Assembly: GCF_041428715.1 (NCBI RefSeq)
Contig: NZ_CP155572.1
Reading direction: 5' to 3' (one strand)
Source of the DNA: Sporomusa malonica
Lineage (GTDB): Bacteria; Bacillota; Negativicutes; Sporomusales; Sporomusaceae
Length of the DNA stretch: 64,000 nucleotides
Positions 6,558-16,180 of the stretch are shown here, one piece after another. The notes under the pieces were generated by a model, which saw only the letters and a list, made by a program, of their open reading frames with translations, had not been told where the DNA came from and searched no databases. How positions within the stretch are numbered: the stretch's first letter is position 1; each line of letters begins with the position of its first letter. The translations under genes were made by a program, and so were the position numbers.

Positions 6558-9194
6558 GTGCTGACCATAAAATCCTTTGTACTCTTTTTTGAACATTTGG
6601 ATCGTTCCAGTCTACCTGTTGTCGGAGGTAAAGGTGCAAATCTGGGTGAGTTGAGTAAAGCCGGCTTTCCTGTGCCGGGTGGATTTTGTGTTACCACTTA
6701 CGCTTATCAGAACTTTATCGCGACCAGTCCGGAAATGAACTCGCTGTTAGATGCACTTAACGTAATAGATCCCACCGACTTAAATCGCCTGCGGGAATTG
6801 GGAGAGCATATTCGTACACACTTAACCCAACTAAAAATACCGCTCCAGATCAAAGACGAAATAGTTCATGCCTGGGCTTCGGTTGGTGAGGATTATTCTT
6901 ATGCAATTCGTTCAAGTGCAACTGCCGAGGACTTGCCTACCGCTTCCTTTGCCGGTCAGCAAGATACATATTTGAACATCAGAGGCCAGCATGAATTGTT
7001 ACGGCATGTCCGAAAATGCTGGGCTTCTCTATTCACTGACCGCGCCATTGCCTACCGGGCAAAGAATGGATTTAATCATCATGAAGTCTATCTGTCAGTA
7101 GTTATACAACGCATGGTCATTCCGGAAATTGCCGGTATTATGTTTACTGCTGACCCTGTAAGCGGCAATCGCACTGTCATTTCCATTGATGCCAGTTTCG
7201 GCTTAGGAGAAGCCATTGTATCCGGCCTGGTATCTGCTGATTTATATAAAGTAAAAGACAATACCATTATCCAAAAAAATATAGCTCAAAAGAAACTCGC
7301 CATTTATGCTTTGTCCAATGGCGGTACCGTTACCGAAGAGTTACCAGCAGAAAAACAGCAAGAGCACGCTCTGGCAGATAAACAAATTTTAAGCTTAGTT
7401 GCATTAGGGAAAAAAATTGAAGCACACTTTGGCGCTCCGCAAGATATTGAGTTTTGTGTGGAAAAGGGAGAATTTTTTATTGTCCAGAGCCGCCCCATTA
7501 CTTCCTTATATCCCTTACCAGACATTCCCTACCAGCCATTACGTGTGCTGTTATCTTTTGGCCATGTACAGATGGCAACCGACGCCATGAAACCATTAGG
7601 CATCTCCGTATTAAGAACGATATTTCCCGCTAGCGTATTTGTTGAAGCGGGCGGCAGGCTCTTCATCGATCTCTCGGATTTACTGCATTCCAAAATTGTC
7701 CGAATCATTTTGCCAAAAATATTAACCAACGCTGATGAAGCCATGAGTCGTGCCCTTGACGAAGTTGTCAAACGTCCTGAGTTTCTTGCAATACAGCCGA
7801 AATCAGATGCTATTGCTTCTGTGCGAAAAGTAGTAGCACCTATTATAAAAGAAGTATGGAAAAATTTCCACCTCCGCGATCCGAAATTAGCTAAAGCCAA
7901 AGTCGAAACATATATGCAAGAAAGATTGTTAAAAGCCAGGCAATCTTTATGCGGGTTGCAAGGTGCCAAACTACTACAGGAAATCCAACATCAGTTGGAT
8001 ACTTTGATGCTGGATGTTATGCAAAATATCGTAACCTACGTTGCCCCCAGTATAATCGCTTCCAGGTTGTTGCAAAGAATGCTCGTTCGCTGGCTGGGCA
8101 ACGATACTGAGCTTTCCAAGTTAAACAAATCGCTGCCCGGCAATGTTACCAGTGAGATGGGCTTACAAATTGGCGACTTAGCAGACATACTGCGGGAGCT
8201 TCCCGAAGTTCAAGAATACCTTAAAACCGCCAAAGATCATACCTTCTATACAGGACTTGTACAAGTGGCTGGCGGGAACAAATTTAAAGGCGCCTTTGAA
8301 AGTTTTATTGATAAATACGGTATGAGATGTCCTGGTGAAATCGACCTGACAAATCCGCGTTGGCGTGAGACACCGACACAATTAATCCCTGCCATATTTA
8401 GTCACATGCGGAGTGTAAAACGAGGAGAACATCGGCTAAAATTCAGTGAAGGAGCAAAAGAAGCCGAAGAAGCCGCCCAGTGCATTATGGATCATCTGGA
8501 AGAAAGCTATTTCAAATCCAAACTCGCCCAGCGGTTAATTAAAGTATTCCGCTATTCGGGCGGTCTGCGGGAGCACCACAAATATTTATTAATTGTCATC
8601 ATCGACGTATACAAACAAGCAATTATGTCCGAAGCCGAAAAACTTGTGGCGACGGGTGTACTGCAGCAAGCAGAAGATGTGTATTTCCTGACCTTGGACG
8701 AACTAATCCATTTACTCCAAGGTGATTTTAACTACGATGTATCAAAATTGGTTACTGATCGAAAAGACAGGTATAAATGGCAACAGAATCTAAAGCCTCC
8801 AAGAGTAATGACCAGCGAAGGCGAAATTGTTATCGTTCCTCAAAATAGAGGCCGTTCTCCTGAAGGAGCGCTTGTTGGAGTTCCCGTTTCAGCGGGAATC
8901 GTTGAAGGTAAGGCCCGCATCATCCTTAGACCGGAGAATGCCTTCCTTAGTGAAGGAGAGATTCTCGTCGCTCCGCATACCGATCCGGGTTGGACGCCAT
9001 TATTTCAATCGGCCAAAGCGGTAATTACCGAGGTAGGCGGGTTAATGACTCACGGTGCAGTCGTAGCCCGTGAATACGGTATTCCGGCTGTGGTTGGAGT
9101 TGATAATGCAACACAGTTAATCAAAGACGGAGATTTGATTCGAGTCGACGGCAACCAAGGAATTGTTGAATTCTTGGTGACCGGGAAACCATAA
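6558..9194 (+). CDS. rph: Rifampicin phosphotransferase-like PEP-utilising enzyme
   Basis: This 878-residue protein has the domain order of rifampicin phosphotransferases. An N-terminal ATP-grasp/PEP-synthase-type domain (VGGKGANLGELSKAGFPVP near residue 22; AIRSSATAEDLPTASFAGQQ near 118) comes first, then a long helical middle region, and then a C-terminal phosphohistidine domain (GGLMTHGAVVAREYGIPAVV, catalytic His about 832). The C-terminal PEP/pyruvate barrel of true PEP synthase is absent, which argues for Rph and against PpsA. The family transfers the beta-phosphate of ATP to rifampicin, but many homologues are untested. The start is odd: AAAGGAG directly abuts the GTG at 6558, while the usual spacing would place initiation at an ATA (6567). 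Convergent with the next gene, 13 bp apart. Confidence 0.8.
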   Translation: MLTIKSFVLFFEHLDRSSLPVVGGKGANLGELSKAGFPVPGGFCVTTYAYQNFIATSPEMNSLLDALNVIDPTDLNRLRELGEHIRTHLTQLKIPLQIKDEIVHAWASVGEDYSYAIRSSATAEDLPTASFAGQQDTYLNIRGQHELLRHVRKCWASLFTDRAIAYRAKNGFNHHEVYLSVVIQRMVIPEIAGIMFTADPVSGNRTVISIDASFGLGEAIVSGLVSADLYKVKDNTIIQKNIAQKKLAIYALSNGGTVTEELPAEKQQEHALADKQILSLVALGKKIEAHFGAPQDIEFCVEKGEFFIVQSRPITSLYPLPDIPYQPLRVLLSFGHVQMATDAMKPLGISVLRTIFPASVFVEAGGRLFIDLSDLLHSKIVRIILPKILTNADEAMSRALDEVVKRPEFLAIQPKSDAIASVRKVVAPIIKEVWKNFHLRDPKLAKAKVETYMQERLLKARQSLCGLQGAKLLQEIQHQLDTLMLDVMQNIVTYVAPSIIASRLLQRMLVRWLGNDTELSKLNKSLPGNVTSEMGLQIGDLADILRELPEVQEYLKTAKDHTFYTGLVQVAGGNKFKGAFESFIDKYGMRCPGEIDLTNPRWRETPTQLIPAIFSHMRSVKRGEHRLKFSEGAKEAEEAAQCIMDHLEESYFKSKLAQRLIKVFRYSGGLREHHKYLLIVIIDVYKQAIMSEAEKLVATGVLQQAEDVYFLTLDELIHLLQGDFNYDVSKLVTDRKDRYKWQQNLKPPRVMTSEGEIVIVPQNRGRSPEGALVGVPVSAGIVEGKARIILRPENAFLSEGEILVAPHTDPGWTPLFQSAKAVITEVGGLMTHGAVVAREYGIPAVVGVDNATQLIKDGDLIRVDGNQGIVEFLVTGKP

Positions 9195-9207
9195 AAAAAC
9201 GCAGTGA

Positions 9208-10206
9208 TCAGGACATAAACAATGGTGTGTTTGCATATAAACCAGGCGTACCCCCTGTATGTAAGAAAAGAACATTATCATTCTTTTTAAAGAACCCCTG
9301 TTCAGCAAGACCAATCAATCCAGCCATAGCTTTTCCGGTATACGTTGGGTCCAACAAAATACCCTCTGTACTAGCCAGCAGCTTTACTGCCTCGATCATT
9401 TCTGCGGTAGGCAGTGTATACCCTGGCCCGAGATATTCGTCAACACAAACAATTGCATCACTTGGGACTTTTACGTTGATTTTCATGTATGCTGCCGTTT
9501 GCTGCATCAACTCGCTTATTCGGTTTTCCAGCACAACTTTCGGATTAAGCACACTAATCCCAGTCACTGGTATATGGCAACTATTAGCATATAACCCAAG
9601 CAGCAAGCCGCTATGGGTACCGGCACTACCACCGGGAAGCACAATGTGGTGAATATCAAGACCAGCTTCAAAGGTTTGACTCATGATCTCTTCCGCGCAG
9701 GCGATATAACCAAGCGCACCAAGATAATTAGATCCACCCATTGGGATAATGTAAGGTTTGCGCCCCTCAGCCACAGCTTCAGCAGCAGTACTTTGCAACT
9801 CGCTCATTAGGTCAGTCCCCCGGGGAACGACCTTAACCTTTTCCACACCTAGTAGATGATAAAGAAATACATTACCGTTTGCCTCTGGGTTATAGCTTCC
9901 GGGAACCATTTCATCCAAGACAAGCCGACACTTTAAACCTTCTTTCACCGCTGCTGCCAAGGTCAAACGACAGTGGTTGGACTGCACACCGCCGCAGGTA
10001 ATCACGGTGTCGGCCCCCTGTGCCAGAGCGTCGGCAACCAAAAACTCGAGCTTGCGTGTTTTATTCCCACCCCCGGTTAAACCAAGCAGATCATCCCGCT
10101 TAATATAAATATTAGGACCACCAATAGCTTGAGAGAAACGGGTTAACCGCTCCAAAGGCGTCCTGCCTTCTGTATAACGCCGCCGCGGAAAACGTGCCAA
10201 ATTCAT
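9208..10206 (-). CDS. dcyD: D-cysteine desulfhydrase / ACC-deaminase-family PLP enzyme
   Basis: The 332-residue protein belongs to the fold-type II PLP enzymes of the DcyD/ACC deaminase group. It has the motif LTGGGNKTRKLEFL (PLP lysine about 49), CGGVQSNHCR near residue 91, and a glycine-rich phosphate loop LPGGSAGTHSG near residue 190. DcyD converts D-cysteine to pyruvate, sulfide and ammonia in the cytoplasm. ACC deaminase or another D-amino-acid lyase activity cannot be excluded. Its ATG overlaps the stop codon of the upstream sensor kinase by 4 bp, so it is translationally coupled to a signalling operon, an unusual place for this enzyme. Confidence 0.85.
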   Translation of the reverse strand: MNLARFPRRRYTEGRTPLERLTRFSQAIGGPNIYIKRDDLLGLTGGGNKTRKLEFLVADALAQGADTVITCGGVQSNHCRLTLAAAVKEGLKCRLVLDEMVPGSYNPEANGNVFLYHLLGVEKVKVVPRGTDLMSELQSTAAEAVAEGRKPYIIPMGGSNYLGALGYIACAEEIMSQTFEAGLDIHHIVLPGGSAGTHSGLLLGLYANSCHIPVTGISVLNPKVVLENRISELMQQTAAYMKINVKVPSDAIVCVDEYLGPGYTLPTAEMIEAVKLLASTEGILLDPTYTGKAMAGLIGLAEQGFFKKNDNVLFLHTGGTPGLYANTPLFMS

Positions 10207-11519
10207 CTTATGACCTCCAATCTCTCCTCCGATACTAATATATGCCTCAACTTAATAATAAAAGAAGTCCCTTTTCCAGACTCGCTTTCAACTAAAAGTT
10301 CACCACCATGGTCCTTTAAAATGCCATAAGCGATACTAAGCCCTAGACCTGTTCCGCTTCCTACTTCTTTTGTTGTAAAAAATGGGTCGAATATCCGACC
10401 TAAGTACTCTGCTTTTATTCCCGGACCGTCATCACTTATTTTGCACACCACATAATCGTTGTCCTGATATGTTTCGACTATTATATTGCCCAAGCCTTCT
10501 CGGTTTTGGGCTTTTATCGCCTGTGATGCGTTAATAACTACGTTAATCAGCACCTGTCCTATCTGCCCCTTATCGCATATTACAGTCGGTATCTCCCCTA
10601 GCTTTTTAGCGATATTGGCAATATATTTTACTTCGTTCCGGGTAATCAGCAGGGCTTCTTCAACTATTTGATTTAAATCATTCATAACCATTTCATCGTC
10701 AGTACCAGTTCTGGCAAAATTGCGCAAACTCCTTACAATCTTCGCTACTCTATCGACCCCGTCTTGCGTCTCTTTTATTATTGGTTCAAGATCCTCAAGA
10801 ACAATATCTATCTTTTGCTGCTTCTCAGTTTCTTCGAGCTGAAGCTTCTCATGGGACAAATCCTGAACGATATTCTGATCCGCGACAAGCTCTATAAAAT
10901 TCCGGTAAGCCGAAAACGAAATCTTAATTCTCGAAAGATAAGCTTCCAATGTTTCAAGATTACTGCGCACAAACCCGATCGGATTGTTGATTTCATGCGC
11001 TACTCCAGCTGCAATCTCACCAAGAGAAGCCAGCTTTTCTTTTTGAATAAGGTAAAACTGTGTGTTTTTAAGTTTTTGCGTTACTTCTTGCAGCTCATTA
11101 TACTGATCAGCCATTTTGTTAAACATTTCTTTCAGCATAAGCGTATTTTTTCTTGTATTTGCCGCAGCCTGCATTCTTGCAATAAATTCAGTGATATCGA
11201 TAGGCTTACTAATATAGTCGTTCGCTCCATTTTCAAAGCATAGCTTGAAACTTTCTTTATCAGTAACCCCCGTAAACATAATGACCTGTATATCTTTATA
11301 TTCATTATTGCTTCTGATTCTCTTGAGAACCTCAACTCCGTCAATTCCGGGCATAATTATATCCAAAAGAACAATATCTATATCATTCTGCGCCAACAAA
11401 TCCATTACAGCTTCAGGTGAATTGCATAATATTAGCTTACTGTTAGCTATGTTGGCTTCAATGATATCCCTAGCGATTACAAGATTGAACTTTTCATCAT
11501 CTACAACCAGTATTCTCAT
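10203..11519 (-). CDS. Response regulator-histidine kinase hybrid (REC-HisKA-HATPase)
   Basis: The 438-residue cytoplasmic protein starts with a receiver domain (phospho-acceptor Asp about 53 in LLDIIMPGID). It continues with a coiled coil (130-165), a dimerisation/phosphoacceptor helix (GVAHEINNP, His about 175) and a C-terminal HATPase domain (ISDDGPGI, then GSGTGLGLSIAYGI). It has no membrane segment. With the receiver at the N-terminus it is probably controlled by phosphorylation from the membrane kinase upstream (11582-13645), whose kinase core it closely resembles. It overlaps the desulfhydrase gene by 4 bp. Confidence 0.92.
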   Translation of the reverse strand: MRILVVDDEKFNLVIARDIIEANIANSKLILCNSPEAVMDLLAQNDIDIVLLDIIMPGIDGVEVLKRIRSNNEYKDIQVIMFTGVTDKESFKLCFENGANDYISKPIDITEFIARMQAAANTRKNTLMLKEMFNKMADQYNELQEVTQKLKNTQFYLIQKEKLASLGEIAAGVAHEINNPIGFVRSNLETLEAYLSRIKISFSAYRNFIELVADQNIVQDLSHEKLQLEETEKQQKIDIVLEDLEPIIKETQDGVDRVAKIVRSLRNFARTGTDDEMVMNDLNQIVEEALLITRNEVKYIANIAKKLGEIPTVICDKGQIGQVLINVVINASQAIKAQNREGLGNIIVETYQDNDYVVCKISDDGPGIKAEYLGRIFDPFFTTKEVGSGTGLGLSIAYGILKDHGGELLVESESGKGTSFIIKLRHILVSEERLEVIR

Positions 11520-11581
11520 AAGTTTACCCCATCTTTACTGTTTCATTCTCACCGTTATGGCGGCTGTTATGATCGCAACTG

Positions 11582-13645
11582 TCATGTGATAGCCGTTTTT
11601 TCCGTCTTTCGAATGAGTGGCAGTTTAATAACGAAGGTGGTACCTATCCCCGCTTCACTTTTGAACGAAATATCTCCCTGATGTTTATTGACAATGATAT
11701 CATAGGAAATACTCAGACCTAATCCCGTACCCTGGCCGACCGGTTTTGTCGTAAAAAACGGATTAAAAACATCCTGCTTAATTTCTTCCGCGATACCGGT
11801 ACCAGTATCGGCAATTGAACAGTAAACAAACTGACCATCAGTGTAGGTACTCACCGTAATCAGTCCGAGGCCATCTATGCCCTTGGCTTTAATTGCATGA
11901 GCGGCATTCATGATGAGATTGAGGAGCACCTGATTAATTTGACCACCGACAGCCCTGACTGCCGGCACTTCGTTTAGGTTCTCCTGTACCTCAGCAACAT
12001 ATTTCACCTCGTTCCTAGCCACGGTTAGCGTATTCTTAACGCCTTCATTTAAATCAAACTCTTCAAAGTTATGTTGCTGATCAACCCGGGAAAATAAGCG
12101 TAATGCCTTGACAATATTACCGACGCGGCTCAATCCATCGTTTGTTTCCTTAAAGATAGGCTCAAGATCTTGTAAAATATAATTCAGTTTTTTCTTCTTT
12201 TCCAAAATAGCAATTTGCTCGACATTTTCCTGTAAAGACGGTATTTTTTCTTCAGACGCCCTTCTGTGCAGTTCCCTAAAGCTATTCATCATTTCTAACA
12301 GTCTATCCACATAATTTTGCAGAGTCTCGAAGTTACTCAGTACAAAGCCTAACGGATTATTGATTTCGTGGGCAACACCTGCCGCTAGTTGCCCGATTGA
12401 AGCCATTTTTTCCTGCTGAAGAACTTGCGACTGAGCATTTTTTAACTCAACATATGCTTTGCTAAGTTCGTCATTTTTTTGTTGTAATTGTTCTTCGGTT
12501 CGCTTGCGCTCGGCAACCTCGTACTGGAGATCCTGGTTGGTGGTGTGGAGCTCCTCGTTCATCGCAATATGCTCTTCGTTCATGGCAGTGAGTTCCTCAT
12601 TCATCGCAAACAACTCCTGCGTCCGTTGCTCGACCTGGCCCTCCAGATTGTCACGAGCTTTTTCCAGTTCTTCCTCATATCGCTTTTGCTTGGTGATAAA
12701 TCCCATCAGCAGCCCGATAAATATAACGATCATAATAGTGGCCATTCCAGCCACCAGGTAATAGCTCCTGATACGCTGATTCAAACTCTCAAAAACTTCC
12801 TGTTCAGTAACCCCTACCAGTACCACAAATGGGTATTCACGCATAGCCCGATAACTATAAATCCGTTTAACACCATCAACCATGCTTGTTGAAATATAAT
12901 AACCAACATCATTAGCCGACAGCTTTTGCCACAGAACAGATTCCCTCACATCCAGCCCCACGCCATTATTACTATCAGACTGACGCGCCCGGGTGATACC
13001 ATCACGACCAATTAGGGTAACTACAGAATCTTTTCCCAAATCAATTTGTTTATAGAATCCAGTAAAGTAAAATGGGTCTACAGCTACAACTGCTACCCCC
13101 CCAAATTCGCCGTTCGGCTTATTTATACGGCGGGTCAGTTGAATTGACCATTTGCCGGAAGACCGTCCCAATACTGGCTTACTGATATACAATTGGCCGG
13201 TTACAGATTCCTTATGTACCTTGAAATGTTCACGATCTTTTAGATTGGATGGTACAAACGGAACCTGACTGCTAGCCACAAAATCCCCGTTCTCTTCAAT
13301 TATCCCCATCAGTACAACCGGCTGATTTGCAAGCCTGCCTTCATTTATATACTTGGGAATGTCGATAGCCAAACCTTCTCTTTCATATTGATATTTTAGA
13401 AATAATACTATTTGATCTGCGCTTCTCATTGTACGGATAGTATGTTCCTCAAAAGTCCGCGCAAAATTTGCAGTATCCCGAATAGCATGGTCAATTTCGT
13501 TTTGCCGCTCATACTCAATCTTAAAATAGAGGCCTAGCCAGATGGCGATAAATAGGCATACACCAAAAAGTACAATTATCCTGCTAATGTTACGCAAAGT
13601 CGATGAATCACCAGTAAATGCCTCAATGATGCTTATCTTTTTCAT
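11582..13645 (-). CDS. Membrane sensor histidine kinase with extracytoplasmic Cache domain
   Basis: The protein has 687 residues when started at the ATG at 13645, which has GGAGGA upstream; the open frame extends 30 codons further without a ribosome binding site. Membrane segments at about 21-40 and 296-317 bracket a roughly 250-residue extracytoplasmic double-Cache (PDC) domain of the kind that binds small organic ligands. A coiled coil with three near-identical AMNEE repeats (about 345-370) follows. Then come the kinase core (GVAHEINNP, His about 426) and HATPase (ADTGTGI, GQGTGLGLSI). It is the only gene of this operon with a periplasmic sensor, so it probably supplies the input. Confidence 0.93.
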   Translation of the reverse strand: MKKISIIEAFTGDSSTLRNISRIIVLFGVCLFIAIWLGLYFKIEYERQNEIDHAIRDTANFARTFEEHTIRTMRSADQIVLFLKYQYEREGLAIDIPKYINEGRLANQPVVLMGIIEENGDFVASSQVPFVPSNLKDREHFKVHKESVTGQLYISKPVLGRSSGKWSIQLTRRINKPNGEFGGVAVVAVDPFYFTGFYKQIDLGKDSVVTLIGRDGITRARQSDSNNGVGLDVRESVLWQKLSANDVGYYISTSMVDGVKRIYSYRAMREYPFVVLVGVTEQEVFESLNQRIRSYYLVAGMATIMIVIFIGLLMGFITKQKRYEEELEKARDNLEGQVEQRTQELFAMNEELTAMNEEHIAMNEELHTTNQDLQYEVAERKRTEEQLQQKNDELSKAYVELKNAQSQVLQQEKMASIGQLAAGVAHEINNPLGFVLSNFETLQNYVDRLLEMMNSFRELHRRASEEKIPSLQENVEQIAILEKKKKLNYILQDLEPIFKETNDGLSRVGNIVKALRLFSRVDQQHNFEEFDLNEGVKNTLTVARNEVKYVAEVQENLNEVPAVRAVGGQINQVLLNLIMNAAHAIKAKGIDGLGLITVSTYTDGQFVYCSIADTGTGIAEEIKQDVFNPFFTTKPVGQGTGLGLSISYDIIVNKHQGDISFKSEAGIGTTFVIKLPLIRKTEKTAIT

Positions 13646-13713
13646 CGGCTTTCCTCCAGTCTGACTGCAATAGTAAGTATATGGAATCCCAGAATTAGGA
13701 TGATCTTCTGCAA

Positions 13714-14748
13714 TTAGTCTTCTGTTGTCTCCCAATGCACACGAATATGACCTACTTCTTCGTCTTTAATATCTGGTAAAATACTGACGTTGTAGCTTTT
13801 TCCCATTCTATTCAACAAAGCGCACGATATTTTCAACCTGTTTTTATCGTTAGCATTAATCTTCTTTAAATTTACGCTTAGATCAAAAACCAGATCTATT
13901 TTCTTATCCCGGCCTTTATTCTCAGTCAAGTCACAAGTAACCACTTTATAGTCCTCTGGTAAATCATGGACCAGAATTTTAAACACCATAATCAAAAATT
14001 TATGATTTCCCCGTGTATTATAGTCAGCATTTGAATCATGGTTAATTCTCACACGATTATTGCAGTCTTTTACAATATCATTAATCAGACTAGAAACGTT
14101 TTTGACATCCTCAACGGCCGGTAACTGGCTTAAGAACGTTAAATAAACGGCCTCTATTTCATCAACAAATTGGTCTAGACTGGTCGAATTTCCGATAGAA
14201 TCGCTAACTCCCTTAATGTACTTTCGCCAGAATGAAAACATCCAGCTGCTAACTTCCTTGAGGTTGTTTAATTCATGTTTTTCGTCAGCCAGTCTTTTCT
14301 CCATTAATTTTAAGATATTCTGATAAGAGAGATTCCGTTTGGCAAGATTATCCCTTAAAGTATCTCTTTCAACCTGCAGGTTATAGTAGTCAATTGCTTG
14401 CCTTATCGCAGGCAGCAGTTCTTGTTCCGAATCCCAAGGCTTGGTTATAAATCTAAAAATTTCTCCTTGATTAATTGTAACAAGCATTTGTGATAATTGC
14501 GTATATCCTGATAAGACAACGCGTACAGTTCTTGGATATTTTTCTTTCGCAAATTTTAGCAAAGTGAGTCCGTCCGTACCCGGCATACGCATATCGGTTA
14601 CAAGAACGCTTAATTCATTTTTCTCCATAATCGCTATTGCCTCTTGAGCACTACTGGCAAAAAAGGCTTTATATGGTTCATCAATAACACATCGCCGGAT
14701 TGCACTTAGAACGTTGCTCTCATCATCCACGAACAGTACTTTGTTCAT
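13714..14748 (-). CDS. Receiver-domain protein with a degenerate kinase-like C-terminus
   Basis: The 344-residue protein has an N-terminal receiver domain (Asp about 52 in VTDMRMPGTDG; KPW near residue 103) and about 220 further residues that match no family I recognise. They contain DEKHELNNL at about 155, which recalls the HEINNP box of the two neighbouring kinases, and a region near 250 that resembles an N-box without its asparagine. I infer a pseudokinase, or a domain derived from this kinase class. The start is the ATG at 14748, 8 nt after GGAG; a GTG at 14757 overlaps the ribosome binding site. Confidence 0.8.
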   Translation of the reverse strand: MNKVLFVDDESNVLSAIRRCVIDEPYKAFFASSAQEAIAIMEKNELSVLVTDMRMPGTDGLTLLKFAKEKYPRTVRVVLSGYTQLSQMLVTINQGEIFRFITKPWDSEQELLPAIRQAIDYYNLQVERDTLRDNLAKRNLSYQNILKLMEKRLADEKHELNNLKEVSSWMFSFWRKYIKGVSDSIGNSTSLDQFVDEIEAVYLTFLSQLPAVEDVKNVSSLINDIVKDCNNRVRINHDSNADYNTRGNHKFLIMVFKILVHDLPEDYKVVTCDLTENKGRDKKIDLVFDLSVNLKKINANDKNRLKISCALLNRMGKSYNVSILPDIKDEEVGHIRVHWETTED

Positions 14749-14774
14749 ACAATACACTCCTCACAGCTTCTTTC

Positions 14775-15953
14775 CTAAATTTGCTGCCCTACATCTTTTA
14801 TCAACCGTTCGCAATCATCTTTACTAACGCCCAACATAGCAAAAACTTCTGGATCCAGATTCGGGGCCAATTCGGGGCTTATTTGCTTCCAGGCATAGTG
14901 GTTGGTAATATTGACAACAGCTACAACTTCCTTGTTAACTATTGCGCTATTAAGAGGCTCATGATGAAAAAGGGCTGCTTCGACAATTGGGTATGGCAAA
15001 CCCCACCAGTTCAGCAAGTACCCGCCGACTTCCTGGTGCGTTATTCCAAGATATTCTTTTTCTATCTTTACTGCGTTTTTGTCCTTCCCACTAACATAGG
15101 CACGAACTATTTGATCATATTTATCCGGGAAATAATGTAGACAGATTAAGAAGCCCACATTGCTAAGCAGCCCAGCAGCTTGGTGACTTTCCGGTAGCTG
15201 CTTTTTAAGCAACTGTGAATAGATCAGGTGAAGTAAGCGATTAGAACTACTGGCATGTAGCGCTAACCTTTTGACGTTAAATGGCGGTATTCTGATATTA
15301 GCAAACTTAAACAAGCTGCAGGATAGCACAATAGCTTTAGTTGCGTTAAGCCCCAAAAAGGTTATTGCTTTGGCAACTGATCCTGTTTTTACGTTATAAA
15401 ACGCGCTATTAGCAACTCTCAGCACCGCCGCTGATATGGTGGGATCGGTTTCGACTATCGCAGCAATCTGCCCTATTTCTGACCCTCGTTCAATAAGTCC
15501 AGCCACTGAATTGTAGATACCAGGCGCTACGGCTATATTTTCTAATTTATTAGCCATATCAAGAAAAGCTGAGCTTTTAAAAATCTCCCTTGTCTCGAAG
15601 ATCTGCTTAATTTTATTCTTTAACTCCTGTCCATCCCACGGTTTGAGTAAATACATATTACTTGAACCATCTACAATGCTATTCAGAATTGCATTTTCTT
15701 CCGCGTAGCCACTCAGTATCAGCCGTGTTGTAGCAGGATATAAAGTCTTAACTTTTCGTAAAAATTGGTGCCCATCCATTCCTGGCATACGAATGTCGGA
15801 TACCACAACATCGACCTGCTCTTCCGCTAGAATCCGCAGACCTGCTTCACCGCTGTCAGCAGTTACGATTTCGTAATCAGTGTCAAAAAACAGCCTTTCG
15901 ATAGCCTTCAAAATCGCTCTTTCATCATCTACAAACAAAATCCGATTCCCCAC
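14775..15953 (-). CDS. Response regulator with HDOD output domain
   Basis: The 392-residue protein has a receiver domain (Asp about 53, SDIRMPGMDG; LKPWDG near 103) joined to an HDOD domain (about 130-330, with TDPTISAAVLRVANSAFY and a later LGITHQEVGGYLLNWW). HDOD is a non-catalytic relative of HD hydrolases and usually works through protein interaction in signalling. It is the first gene of the operon running to 9208. No DNA-binding output is encoded anywhere in the operon, so its effect is probably post-transcriptional or on behaviour. Confidence 0.92.
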   Translation of the reverse strand: MGNRILFVDDERAILKAIERLFFDTDYEIVTADSGEAGLRILAEEQVDVVVSDIRMPGMDGHQFLRKVKTLYPATTRLILSGYAEENAILNSIVDGSSNMYLLKPWDGQELKNKIKQIFETREIFKSSAFLDMANKLENIAVAPGIYNSVAGLIERGSEIGQIAAIVETDPTISAAVLRVANSAFYNVKTGSVAKAITFLGLNATKAIVLSCSLFKFANIRIPPFNVKRLALHASSSNRLLHLIYSQLLKKQLPESHQAAGLLSNVGFLICLHYFPDKYDQIVRAYVSGKDKNAVKIEKEYLGITHQEVGGYLLNWWGLPYPIVEAALFHHEPLNSAIVNKEVVAVVNITNHYAWKQISPELAPNLDPEVFAMLGVSKDDCERLIKDVGQQI

Positions 15954-16136
15954 AGTGTCCTCCTTGTGCTGAATTCCGAAACTAAGAGGTGAATCAAGGT
16001 GATCATTCGGACAGGTGATATGTTGTGTGCTAATATTCTACCAACTTCGATACTTATCCTTTATTTTCGCTGCTAATGCTAATTATCCCTAACAGATCCT
16101 AGCCAAAATCTAAGTGGGATTAAGCGGCCTACAAGC

Positions 16137-16172
16137 AAAAAAACTTCAAGGGCCAAATACCCTTGAAGTCTT
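16137..16172 (-). terminator. Terminator of the M24 peptidase gene
   Basis: Perfect 10-bp arms (ACTTCAAGGG, 16143-16152 and 16160-16169) with a 7-nt loop are followed on the minus strand by seven T residues. The hairpin lies 12 bp after the stop codon. Confidence 0.9.
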
Positions 16173-16180
16173 ACCTTTTG

